From Botryllus schlosseri (Eukaryota; Chordata; Ascidiacea; Stolidobranchia; Styelidae): a stretch of 24,985 bases of DNA. This document shows, piece by piece, positions 1 to 13,300 of the stretch. How positions within the stretch are numbered: position 1 is the first letter of the stretch; each line of letters opens with the position of its first letter. The translations under genes were made by a program, and so were the position numbers. The DNA lies in the NCBI GenBank assembly GCA_000444245.1, contig ATSW01006957.1:1-24985 (forward strand), given 5' to 3'. The notes beneath the pieces are model-generated. The model ran no database searches and was not told the DNA's origin. It saw nothing but the letters and a program-made list of their open reading frames with translations.

Positions 1-545
1 ATCTTCTATACTCATAGGTCAAATGAACAGTAGATATCTATAGGGGGAAGGTAGTCAGTAATAAACTGCTTCATTTTTCAGATTGCAACTCCATGTTTAA
101 TGTTTACTCTAGTGGTGATCATTGCAGGAAACTACCAGTATATTTATTTGATAATATTATCATCTCAAGAACATGGCTATGTTATAGCAATGCAGAAAGA
201 TAAGGGAATTTGAGAAGGAATCAAAGAATAACCTTTCAAGCGTCACTTGGCATATAATAGTGACAAAAATTAAACCTAGGGCTATTACACACACCTGCAT
301 ACACACACATATCGAGTGAGAAAATACAGTATTAATCAAATATCTACTATATTCTGAGACAGCAGATGGCAATAAAGCCTAATGCATGTACTTGCACAAT
401 CTGATAACTATACATATACCAGACACAGAAACTGGTCAGTAAGTTGGAGGAAAATGAATCTGGGTTATGACGCAATCTCATGATCTGCACAAAAGTCATG
501 TGTCATGACAGCATTGTATTGTAGTGTCTAACACAATACTGATAC
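1..545. other. Intron sequence, 3' side of the window's gene
   Basis: These 545 bases follow the donor of the last recognised exon. I see no exon with Calx-beta motifs, no polyadenylation context that I would trust, and no repeat with ends. The sequence is AT-rich with a short CA/TG run near 290-310. It is best read as intron leading to further exons off the left edge. Confidence 0.6.
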
Positions 546-1305
546 CTTCATCTGTGTCTGGATCTTCAACGATGTTAACAGTTGCAGTCAATTTGGGATC
601 GTTCATTGCGTCGGTCAATGACAGCGTAGCGTTTTCGACACTTTCATCATCGTTAATTGGAAATTTGACAATGGAAATGATTTCATCTTCACCTGTAGGA
701 ATTATAACCTTGATAGTAACGACATACTACTCAGATACTGGCTAGTTATGGTCCGTTCAAATGGTATTTTGTGTTACAATAGTAAGTCCCACATCGTGAT
801 TCAGCTGTGGTAGTTGGCATTACTACTTAATTTCATTGTGTTATTCATCACATCCTTGTATACATACACACATTGCAGAATTACTTAAAGTTTGAATGGT
901 CCAAGATCAATTGGGATGCATGAACAAGTTGCTATAATGGAATTGCCCAAACTATGAAGTCTGTAAAAATATTGACATCATTGAGAACTACTGAAAATGA
1001 AACTATAACTGAAATTGTGTTGTATATTACTGTCCAATCGCTAGACTTGAATAATTTTCATAGATTCAAAATAGTAAACAAAGAAATCAACATGAAAACA
1101 AGCACATATTTACCAGGAGAAAATATCAATTCCTCTTCAATTGGCTCTGGCATTTTGTCCGGACTGTCGTTCAGTTTGTATGGTTGTGTAATTGAATCAA
1201 CTACAGTCTCATCTGTAGTGTCACCGTGACGACCAAGTGTTACATTTACGATGACAGTATCATTTTCTTCCGTGTACGAAAAATCTTTGATATATACTTT
1301 GGTCC
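546..1305 (-). CDS. Calx-beta module 18 (type b), last seen in window: exons 1114-1305 and 546-692
   Basis: Exon A (192 bp) starts GTKVYIKDFSYTEENDTVIV, has NVTLGRHGDTTDETVVDSI and ends EELIFSPG. Exon B (147 bp) starts GEDEIISIVKFPINDDESVE, then NATLSLTDAMNDPKLTATVN and ends VEDPDTDEG, phase 1, at donor 'gtatca'. Since the frame is open and a donor is present, the gene continues to the left beyond the window. The 64-bp intron to module 17 is typical of a-to-b junctions. Confidence 0.88.
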
Positions 1306-4300
1306 CTGCAGATAAAGAGGTCGATCAAAATTTTCATATTACTACAGAATTTCAAAACAGCACAGTCACCATCAGATTCATCCAAGATTGTGATCCTGGT
1401 TTCATTGACGTCACCCAGCTTCGCCGTGGTATTTGGTGCCAAATTGGTTGGTTCCACTAGTTCCATGGTAAATGTTTCGGGTTTTTCGTAGACTTCATCA
1501 TTTGTTATCGATACAGTGACTTTTTGTTTTGTGTCGCCTTAATTGTTAAGAGAGCATTATCACAATGTGATCATTGAGAAAGTATAAAGGAGACTATGGA
1601 AAATAAGTAGCCTACAAGCTTGATTAGAACTTGCATGGTTGAAAACAGAAGTAGTTTTAAGAACATGAACGAAGTTATGCAATAATATGAAGATTATAAT
1701 TTGCATCAACCAGTTTAAAGTAATATGATTGATGTGGTTTGAACACAATCGTAGCTAAGTTTATGTGATCTGTGGTAAGGAAGTAAACTCTCCATCAATA
1801 AGAATCGCCTGAGTGATGTGATAGAAACTGACTATGAAATTATAAATTAAATTAAATTATAGAAAATCGGTGCCTTCGAATCACCTGATGATAAATCAGC
1901 CCTGAAAATCTTACTATGTTTAGGGCAAACAAAAATATGGAATTGAAACTATCCTAAAATATTCACAATGGTCTCAAGGTTAATCAAGGTCAAAGTTCTA
2001 TCAGTGTTGTCATATTATGATGTAGTGAATGTTTTCACCTCCTTCGATGAGCCTATTGAAATTTCATTCAAAAATGCTTTAGCCAATACACTTATGACTT
2101 AACTGTAGGTTAGATATTTCAACGAACCACACGAAACAACACACATTTACTTGCTCTTAAATTTTTACCTGGTTGAAAGACTACAACGCTTTCCAGATTC
2201 TTCATTTTTTCGGTGAAATCATCTGGTGCCTCAGCGGTGCCCATTTTAGTGACAACATGAACTGTAGTTTCATTCGTCAAATCCCCGCTGCGCAGCACGG
2301 CAACATCAACCTTTCCTTCATCTTCAATTACGGCATAACTGTCTTTTTCAAATTCGACAACAGTCACTGAAACAATAGGAATTACATGTAAATCCTAAAT
2401 CTTTGAAAATCTAATGCATGTAAACAATGACATCAGAGCCCAGATTAATTAAAGTCATTAACAAACAATTGAGCAACCTTGATTATTATGAGTCACTGTG
2501 ACGGATATTCGAAGGTTTAATTCCAGATTCAAAAAGTATAACAAACAAATATTTTGAGCATGGCCATATATCAGTTACATGGCATAAACCTAAATTCATC
2601 ACCATACATTTATGATTTGACTAGGAGATTGCAAAAATTCAGAATGATATAGCCTCGCGTTATCATGCAAATTAGAAATCCCACAAGTAAGCAGCTTTCT
2701 TCAAAATATAATTTGTTGAAATTCTCACTCGGTTGGTCAGTGATCAGAACTACGGTTTCATTCTTCTCCTCGGCGATACTTATACGAATATCGGAATTAT
2801 CATTTGTGGGGTCTTTTAGATAAATGATAAAACTTTCTTCATCCTCTGGGAGATTGTCCTTGGTAATTGGGAACGTGATGAATAATTGTCGTTCACCTGA
2901 AATAATTAAATAATTTTGGTGAATACTTCAATTGAAGTTTATTTTGATTTTTACATTTGAACAATAAATATGTGACTATATTTTAACACTCAATATGCAC
3001 AAACGATGTAATTGAAATATAATTATTATAACGTACAGATAAAAAAGAATAAAGCGAAATAGGTGGAATCAATTCAAAATTAGATATTATAAAGTTGATA
3101 GCCAATTTACCTGGTTTGAATACGATATCTGATTCTTGAGTGTCTGATCTCGGTTCAAAATCACTTTCATCGGCAGTATCGGGTTTAGTTAGCAAACGGA
3201 CTGTTGATTCAGTTGTGGCATCCCCATAGCGAACTACCGCCATCGTCACATTCTGGTATTCGCTTGTTTCATACTTTGGCTCCGGGATACACACAACAGT
3301 GCCTGGACATAAAACAAAATGAATTAAAATAAACAATAATAAACGAGAAGCAATTTCGAAGGCAAGGTTGAATCAAGTATTAGTATCAAATGAGTGAATT
3401 GGAAATTATTCAAGTGGTGTTATGTATTTGACATCTACAACATGAAAATATCATTATGGATCTATGTTCTGAAGCCAAAATGGTTTAATTTCAAAAATAA
3501 GGTTTAATTTCTACACAAGTTCTGCTCTAAAACACCTGCGACGATTCCCTTAAGAAAATGATATTATCGAATGTAAACATGGAATGGCAATTGCAACTTC
3601 GTTCCGCTTCGTTGAGGCTGTATACAGAATTGTTTTGCGGCAGCGACAGTAGGATTTCTGGCAATCCCAAATTTATCTTCCAGAGCGCAGAATTCACTGA
3701 TTCTGGTCCAGAAATTCTACTGTCGCTGCCGCAAAACAATTCTGAATACAGCCTAAGCGAAGCGGAACGAAGTTGCAAATTCGGTCATTGCCATTCCATG
3801 TTAACATCCAGTAACGATATTAATCTACCCAAAAACTCTTTAAGTTGCAGCAGGAACAAGTCAAAGTATAGGAGGCTTACTGAAATACCAAAAAAAGTTC
3901 TATTATATTAATCACCTTTAAACATGAAATCAAAAGTCACAAAATATTAGACTGAAACCGAAAAAAAATCACGCATGTACATTGTACATTGTCAATCAGT
4001 AGAATTCTGCTTCAATCATATGTCATTCAAAATGTAGCAGTACCTTGATCTGAATTTGGATCTTCAACGATGTTCACAGTCACAATAATCTCCGGATTAT
4101 TCTTCGGATCTGTTATTGATATTGTGGCATTCTCCACGTTTTCATCGGCCATAATTGGCAGACGCAAGGTGACCATAATTTCATCTTGACCTGAGGAAAC
4201 AATGTGTATACTATAAATATTATTCGAAATCTTAAAGCAGGTATTTTACCTGGTTCAAACACCATTTCTTCAATAGATTCTGGCGCATCATATGGACTGT

Positions 4301-7300
4301 CGTTAAGTCTGTTTGGTTTAAGGATTGCATTAACGGGAGTTGTTTCAGAAGTATCCCCTTTGCGACCAAGTGTAATATTAAGGATGACGGTGTCGTTATC
4401 TTCCACGTATACAAAGTCTTTAACGAACAACTCTACTAAAAAGGAATAAAAAGGATAAACATTGTGATGATTTGAAGAAAAACACTTGTTTACCCTCAGC
4501 ACTGTCTGTTATTGTAACTTCGGCCTTGTCCGGGTCTCCTAATTTTGCTGGTGTGTCGATGTCAGTATTTTTAGGCTCTTTTAGCTCGACAGTGAATTTT
4601 TCTGGTTCCTCTTTGATATTGTCTTTTGTTATGAGAATAATCGCATTTTGTTTGGTGCTTCCTAGATAACAAAATGAATACACAGTGAGGATATTTGTGG
4701 GGCTCGAATTCTGAAATATTTCAAAAAATACAGTCAATATCACTGTACTTAATCAATAATGTGATATTCAAGTTTCATTATTCTGTCATACTCGTTATTT
4801 CTTAATAGGACTTCCCAGTAGGTTCACAGAAAAAGTGAAATGCAAGAACTAACTAGGCGCGGAACAATATTTTGCGGTAGGAAAATCGATTACTGGTGAA
4901 TGTCTTGACACATTCCAGGTGATATAGGTGATAATGTCTACCCTATTTTACGATTTCGAACGGAACCGAGGCCAAAAAACTTCGATGTGCACTGTCATAA
5001 ATATGTACCAGTAGTAGAAACTAATCTTTCACATCCCGAATTGTCCATTTAAAGAGATAGAATAATTTACTATCTGATTCTTGAAAACCAGATGTATGGT
5101 TTCGTTTATTCCCTAAAACAAAGAATGTCAGTACGTTTTTTCACATTCACACACCAGGTTCAAAAACGACGAGAGATTCCATGATTTTTGTCTTCTCCGT
5201 GAAATCCCCAGGACTTTCTGCACTTCCGGGTTTCGTAACAATATAAACCCCCGTCTCACCGGATACATCGCCGCTTCGGATGACAGGAATTTCTACTTTT
5301 CCCTCAGTTTCAATAACTTCAAAGCTATCATCCGCAAACTCAACAATAGTTTCTGAATCAAAAGATGGTATGGTTTCGATGCATTTGTAATTTCCAATTT
5401 TCTCATAGACATGGACATAGACATAGTGTAATGTTAACAGATTCGCAACCAAAGAACTCCAGCTTAAATGAAAATGATCAGGCTTTCTTTCAAGTCAACT
5501 CTAAAATAATAAGAATAAATCTAAATCTCCGAATGCAGCTATGAGAGTCAGTGTGCGGAAAATACATACACGCACTGCTACCTCCAAGCTGTGCGCATGC
5601 GCAATTGTGCAGTGCTAACACGGTCTCTGCGCACAGAAAAAAAAACTTTTCTTTTCTTTTAGTTGTTACGCATTGTCGTCCGAGGGACCACGGGTTGGTG
5701 AGTGTGTGAAATAGTGGGAACATTACATATAACTACCACTGAATATATATTTTAGTTTAATATCCATGAAGTAAGATATAGGTTATAAATCAGTAAAGGG
5801 GACTCTCGCCAGCTTCAAGATGAATTTTTGTTCTGCAATGTGACAGTCACCACGTACCATTGTTCATCTCATCCTTGGTCATTACCACAACATGAATTGT
5901 AGGATTATTAGGGTCAGATTCATCCAATTCAATCCCAAGTTTCTCGAAATCTTCAGCATCTTTGAGTGGAACCTTCATCACGACTACTGAATCTTCATCT
6001 CCTGAAATTTTGATTTGTTACATACTTTGGAAATGATAAATAAAGGGTCTTAATCAATGTCACTAAGCAAAGAACAAATCTTGAGTTTTATTTACCTAAA
6101 ATTATGGATATACAAAACTATTCAAATGCAAACCTGGTTCGAATGAAGCCACGTCTTCCAAAGTTCTTTCAGGATCATAGTCTGTGTTTTCGATTCCATA
6201 CTTTACGACATCAAGTTTCATGGGGACATCGGCTTTTTCTGAAGTAGGCTCTTTTCTGCCCACAGTCATTGTTAGCAAAGCAACATCATCTTTGATGACA
6301 CGATCAACATCTTTAATAAAGTATTCTGAACAAAAATAAAATACTTTATGTAAAAACCGAGAGTAAAGCAGACAGAAATTGAGAAGTGAACAATAACAGA
6401 GTAAGGAAGTATATACACTTATGATTATTGCATTTTATACATAAATTCACGCTCTTTCAGGTGTTAAAGAGTTTTTGCTATCAACTGATATGTCCTAACA
6501 TGCATGTATGTATAATTATTATTATTTTCTTGTAAAATCCACCATCAGCCCTAAATGTAAAATTGAAATATCTATATGCACTGATGCTATTGCAAGGGTC
6601 ATTATTTCAGCAGTATGAATATACTGTTTGATAATTCTACAAAGTTGCAGACAAATTCTGAGAAAAAATAGAAGCTCTCCATAATTGACAAGACCACATC
6701 TGCGAAATAGGTAATGGCGTTATTTAGAGTACTGGTTATTCGGTTCACGTAAATTCATATCATAGAAGATTGATATTTTCTTCAATAGTGACACAATTTT
6801 AAGACCTGAAGGTCCACAAATTCTAATATCGCTATTAGCAATAACTGTCAATGCCAAAAATATATTTACGAATGTTATAGCCCAAATAGTTACTTGGTGG
6901 ATCCATGATTACAATAACAGATTCGTTGTATCGACCGATCTTTATAGGAATGCTGAAGATGTCATTCTCAGCATTTTCAAGGAACACAATAAATTCCTCT
7001 GCATTCTCCGGATCTTTGTCGTCCATTATAGGTATAATTATAGATGTTTCATTTTGACCTGAAATATAAAAACAAAAATAAAATATACTCGATGACTTAA
7101 TTTCAACAGGCACAACATAATTACCAGGCTTGAATGTGACCACCGAATTTTCTGTGTTAGGTCGCTTTTTAAAATCCGTATCGTCGGCCGTGTCTGGTTT
7201 CGTGATTACAGATACTTGGGAATCTGATGTGACATCTCCGGAGCGTGTTACGGTCAGTTCAACTTCATCGCCTTCAGTTACTACATATTTGGGCTTTTTC

Positions 7301-10300
7301 ATGTTCAGTACCGTTCCTATTATAGTTAATAGCGAAAGTCTCATTAATATGGATGGTTAGGTAGGAACTGGGCTATTTCAGTTCAGTACAGTTCAATATC
7401 CTAACAATTTCATCTTTACAAAGCACCTCAATGTCGTCGAAACGACACGGAGTAGTATTTCCGTCAAACACCCACCTGGGCCTAAAAAATGTAGTTAATA
7501 GACACGAACGCTGAACTAAGAATAATAGAAGATAACATAAAAAAAGGACAAGTGATAAAAAATAAGTGAGATGTGTCGGTAAGCGCAATAGATATGTGAG
7601 ATCGTGGTTGGTTAATCTTGAGTGCATCACAGTATTCATTCAGCAGAATGTGTTGATATTTTACCTTAAGGGTGGTGACTGTGTGATTGCCGGTTAAATA
7701 CTGTTCAACAATCACGGACCGTAATACTAGTGGACACCTATTTTAAATAAAATCATCAATTCTTCTGATAAACTCAGAAAATTTTGAAATAATCTAATCT
7801 CTAATACACAGTCGGGTGCTTATTCTAACATTAGTGCCGATATGTGGAGGTAATCCTTCATCAAACCATTGGAGGATTATGGAAAACGATTGAAGCTTCA
7901 CACTTACCATCGAAATCTGGATCATCAATATCGGTAATGGTAACAACGGCCTGCTCTTTTTGACCCAGTTTTATAAACGAGTCATCTTCGTTGACAGGAT
8001 TTTTCAGGAGGACGAGGAAAGTCTCATCGTCCTCATCCAAGTTGTCAGTAATGATGGTAATATCAACCATCTTCACTTCCTCCCCTGCATTGCATTGAAT
8101 ATAATTCACTAATGTAACTGATGATTGCAGTCAGAGCTTGTGTTTACAAGCTAACATCTAGTGTATTCGAATTTGCTTGTCAAACATGAAAGTGACATTA
8201 CTGAAAACGAGTGGGTAAGAAAGAGGTTATATTGACTGAGACATTGATATGAAATGGACTTTGTGCAGAGATATTTACATAAAGAATAGGTGGGCATGGT
8301 CATTTACCTGGCTGGAATACCACATTCGATACCGGCTTGTCAGGACGCTCAACAAAATCTACATCAACCTCTGCATCGTTCGCTTCCGTGACAAGAGTCA
8401 CTGAAGATGTTTTCGAAAGATCACCCGTTCTCACCACCGCAATGTAGACATTGCCTTCAGTCTCGGCAACGGTATATTCATCTTCTTCCAACTCGACTAT
8501 GGTCTCTGTAAAGGAAAAGCTGAAATCGAACTGTTCACTTCTCAAATACATTTTCACTAACCTGTGTCATTTTTGGTTGCTGAAAGGCGTGGTCTTGTAA
8601 GAACCACTATAACAGGGTTTTCTCCAGATGGATTTAATATATTGATTTGCATTGGTTCTGATGTGTTGAATTCATCCAGTGGCACTAGCAGCATTACATC
8701 TTCCTCGTTGTCATCTGTAATTGCAGTTTTTAACACATTGGGACATCAAAATCACAAATTGAGATAAGATTTAATTCTTTTCTTTCCATAGAAAATGTAA
8801 TAGACTGCTATGCACAGATATAACAATATAATGGTAACCAATAGCGAATACAAAATAAATGCTTGGTATGCAGCAACTCTAGTAACAAAATGTAAGAAAA
8901 AAGTTTCTGTGATATAATATCCTAAATATAGCAGAAGTTAATAGGTAAGCATTCCCGTTGTTGATCTAGTTGTATTTTTTGATTGGAATTTACCGGATAT
9001 ACAGGATCAGCAAATGTCAACTGTAATAAGATTCAAATCTTTCACGTCACAAAGCAGACAAACTAAAATGTACTCATGAGCGTTGGGAGTACATCAAAAT
9101 TCAATTCTGGTGGTATCTAAATGCTTTTGTCAAATATACGTATCATGTGTGACAGAGAAACCTTCTATACGTCAGTGGTCTGGAATCAAGCTTCATGGAT
9201 TCAGATTTGTTATTGGAATCGACAATTATGTCTACGATAGTACTGCGCTGTTTAGTAAAATATCTATTGAATGTGCAACACGACATAACATCATACCTTC
9301 AACGAATTGTACATTCTTGTCTGGATCTTCAATGTCCTCTTGAGTGGGCGTCTCTGTATCCGGATTTAATATTACAGGTATATCTTCTTGTATGAGACCC
9401 TCCCCATCTCTAATGACTGTGAATTCTAATTTGACATCTTCATCCATAATTTCATACATGCCATCCTTCACGTTGATCACTGCAAATATCCCAACACAGT
9501 TTCAGTTATGTAGTAGTACTAACTGGAAAATGAGTATACCTCGGTCAGGTGCAGGATCTTCTTTCAGGAAAACAGTGACTGTAATTTCCGGATTATTCTT
9601 TGGATCTTTGAGCGAAATCGAGACATTTTCAACAGTTTCGTCGGCCTTTATAGGAAGGTCGATTGTGGATGGAATCTCTTCTTGTCCTGTTCAAGCAGCA
9701 TAAGAGAATGTGGCAAACAAAGATGATATGGCATGACTGCTGGCACGAACAGTGTGTAAATGACTTTTTTATTCGTATACCAGATATTAGGTAATAAATA
9801 ACATCTCTACTGATGTGTTGTAGATGAGAGACAGTGTCTTCTTTCTGGGCGCATTATTAAAAAGTAACCACATTTTCAAGAAATCTCCAGGGCATAAAAA
9901 GCACTAGAGCCATGATGCAAATAATATTGATATCATGACATAAAGAGTATACACACAGATCTAGTTTTCTTGTCACTTGTCACAGTTGTGTTGAAGATTA
10001 TATTAAAGTATTGATAGTCTGTAAATTTTGTATGTTACTCAGGCAGCAAATCATATAGCACTGTTGCGCCTCATGAGTTATGAGTGAGAGATGAAAAGTA
10101 CTGAAAAACGAAACTGAAGAGCCAGACATGGAAAACCCATCACATACTTCTGAAATACTAAGGAAGATGTATGCATAATGAGCACAAATAATACTGTATA
10201 CTGTGTAGTGTATAGCTTTGATATTAGCATAGTATTTATAGGTACCTTCTTCAAATAACAATTCCTGCACAATAGGCTGTGAACCCTCATCTGGACTGTC

Positions 10301-13300
10301 ATTCAATTTATATGGCATGACGGTAAGTTTCACTGGTAAGTCTTCGGTGATATCTCCTTTGCGGCCAGTTGTAATATTAACAGTTACAACATCATCATCG
10401 GTAGTATATGCCACATCTTTGATGAAGACTTCTGATGCTGTAATATGAATTCAACCATAATGAATTGATCTACTTATAGAATATATTTCTTACCGTCTGG
10501 TTTGTCCAGGATTTTAACCGTTGTTTCATTGATTTTTCCAATCGCTAGAATGAAACTGCCTGTCATGTCTTCTGGCAGTACAAGTTCTACGGTGAAGCTT
10601 TCAGGTTCCTCATTGGTATCATCGTTTACAATGGGTACAGTTACTGCTTGCTTTGTCTCATCTAAAAAAGAATAATAACTTCATGAAAAAAAGATGTCCA
10701 ACACTAAGTGTTTAATAGACTCTTGGTATCCAGAAAATGGTTTATAAAAGCATGCACGGTAATGTACTAGGTTACAGATTCACTGTTTCCTTCTTATCAA
10801 AGACATCATGTCGAATGATACCATAACTTTACCGCATCCCACTATGACTATAAACAATGCACTTGCAAGCATGATTACTAGGTATGATTTAATCCAACTA
10901 AATGTTTATCATCCATATGGATGATAATAATTGATAAATCATATAACAATTTTAAAGATATGATTCGAAAATCGAAATAATGTCACAGCTTACTGAAGAA
11001 TTCTGTAAGGATTTAAACGATTTTCGCTGTCAATTGTTACAGACAGATATGCTCACGATCATTGTTCATGGTAGTCAAGAGCAGGCCCAAGAACATTTGC
11101 ACCCTATAAACTTCTTTTATGATCTTGCATCATTAGCATAGTAATTTAATCTGTTACCTGGTTTGAATTCCACCATAGCTGGTGGTGCCATCTCTCTCTT
11201 TGTAAAATCCTCAGGCGATGTAGCCGATCCTGGTTTGGTAACAACATAAATCTTTGTTTCCTCAGATAAATTGCCGCTACGAAGGACGTTAATCTCGACT
11301 TCCTCATCTTCTTCCAAAACTGCGTAGAGTTCTTTCTCAAATTCCACAACCGTTCCTGATATTTGCAAAGTAAATATATATATGAACAAACGACACAATA
11401 GTACCCACTAAGGTTGCCAGTGAATTCGGCACTTGGTGAATTCGGCCCTTGGAGAAGTTTGCATTAAAATGTATTGACAACTATTAATATGAAATAATTA
11501 ACTAATAATATTGTTATCAAGTGATTTGTCATTATTGTACGGAGGTCAAGGCATGCCTAGATCACGTGATCACGGATTGCGTACGCGCAGGAGATAATGC
11601 GACGCTCACGCGTGGTCTGGTCTGCCCGTTATTGGTACTTTGACGGCGTGCGTGACGGCTGTGTGAGTTTTGAGAAGATGGATCTTTCCGTTGTATGTAA
11701 GATTGAAGTTTTGGAGGATCAAGCAGCACTTCTTCGCTTCATGACAACCCAGTGTTCCCCGTGATGTCAACAAATGTTACCGATGAGCACGTCAACATTT
11801 ATAAAAGTCAAAATAAATCGTTTTTTGCCTTTGGAGAGACCGATACTAGGGTTGGGGGAGGGGCATATTAGAGTTGGGGAGGGGATATATTGCGGTTGTA
11901 GGTGGGTTAGAGTCAAAGTTGTGGTTATGGTATCCCAAGATTAGGGTTGGGAAAAGGGGGGTAGTAGGGTATANGAGGANAGGGGATATTAGGGTTGAAG
12001 GTGGGTTTGGGTAAAAGTTAAGGTATCTCAAGATTAGAGTTGGGAGAGGGGGATATTAGGGTTGGATGTGGGGGATATTAGCGTTAGGTGGGTTAGGGTC
12101 AAAGTTGGTAAGGTATCCCGATAGTGGGGTTGTGGTATCCAAAGATTGCGAGATGTACCACGGCACGTAGAACTTTCCTATTTGAGAATATTCATTCATA
12201 TTAAGTGCATTTCTAATGCAAAATTGTTCAAGAGCCGATTCCTCCAGGACCCGAGTTCACCAAGGGCCGAATTCACCAAGTGCCGGGTTCACTAGTAATC
12301 TCAACCAAGATACTCTAAACTTTGTAATTTGGATAAATTTACTCCCCTCAAATTATTCATTATGTTCACATATCTAGGTTTTTTTAAAAACTAGTGAGGT
12401 GAACTAAAACGGTAATTATACACGAGTTCCTTTCCCCTTCAAAATCCAGGTTAAGTAAGTTTCATTGCTATTGAGCTGTTATCATGGTTGACCAATGACC
12501 ATTGCTGTTGAATATCATTCATATAGAAACTTGACAACTGTTTCAACTATGTCGCTAACCAGTCACGAACTTATATCCTACCGTTTGTTTCTGGACCATC
12601 TTCATCAGTAATGGTGACGATGGCCTGATCTTTTTCACCCTGAGTTTTATTGACGAAATATCTTTGTTGCTAGGATTTTTCAACATGACGATAAATGTTT
12701 CATCGTCCTCGTCAATGTCATCGTCAACGATGGAAACGTTCACAGTCTTCTCGTTTTCGCCTTCATTGAAGAAAATACCCATTTTTATAAATTCCACTGC
12801 CAGATTATGACTTCAACTTGAGTTTGCATGCAAAAGTAAGAAATGCTGTTTGTCCTTTCTCTTCAAGCTCAAGAATGACACAGCTACACATGACAAAAAG
12901 AAAGATAGAATTTATATTACTATGGTGGAAATAGCATATCGATCTTACGAGAATATAATCACATGGATTTAGAAGGAAATATATGAGTAGAATAAATCAA
13001 TTACCTGGCTTGAATACCACACGAGATTCCAATTTGTCAGGTCGCTCCACAAAGTCTTTGCTATCCTTTGCATCATTTTCTTTGGTAACAAGTGTGACCG
13101 AGGAGGTTTGTGTTAGATCACCCGTTCTCATCACCGGAATGGAGACAATACCATCGGATTCCGCAACGACATATTCCTCTTCTTCCAACTCGATAATGGT
13201 ATCTGCAAAGGGAAAGATGAAATCAAACCGTTCATGGCGTTAAATTCTTAAGCACATGTTCAGTAACCTGTATCATTTTCGGTTGTCGGTAGGTCACGTC

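Noticed and set aside
3558-3911. 117-residue plus-strand open frame
   Set aside because: It runs through the palindromic MITE; the same peptide appears from the other strand, as a palindrome must give. No gene.
9083-9703. Several overlapping plus-strand open frames
   Set aside because: All are antisense shadows of modules 9 and 10 and adjoining introns; none has a recognisable domain.
11146-11349. Basic, Trp-rich minus-strand open frame in module 8
   Set aside because: It is the second reading frame of the Calx-beta exon; the same shadow occurs in module 4 at 15913-16116.
11846-12031. Pro/Leu-rich minus-strand open frame
   Set aside because: It is a translation of the G-rich minisatellite containing undetermined bases.
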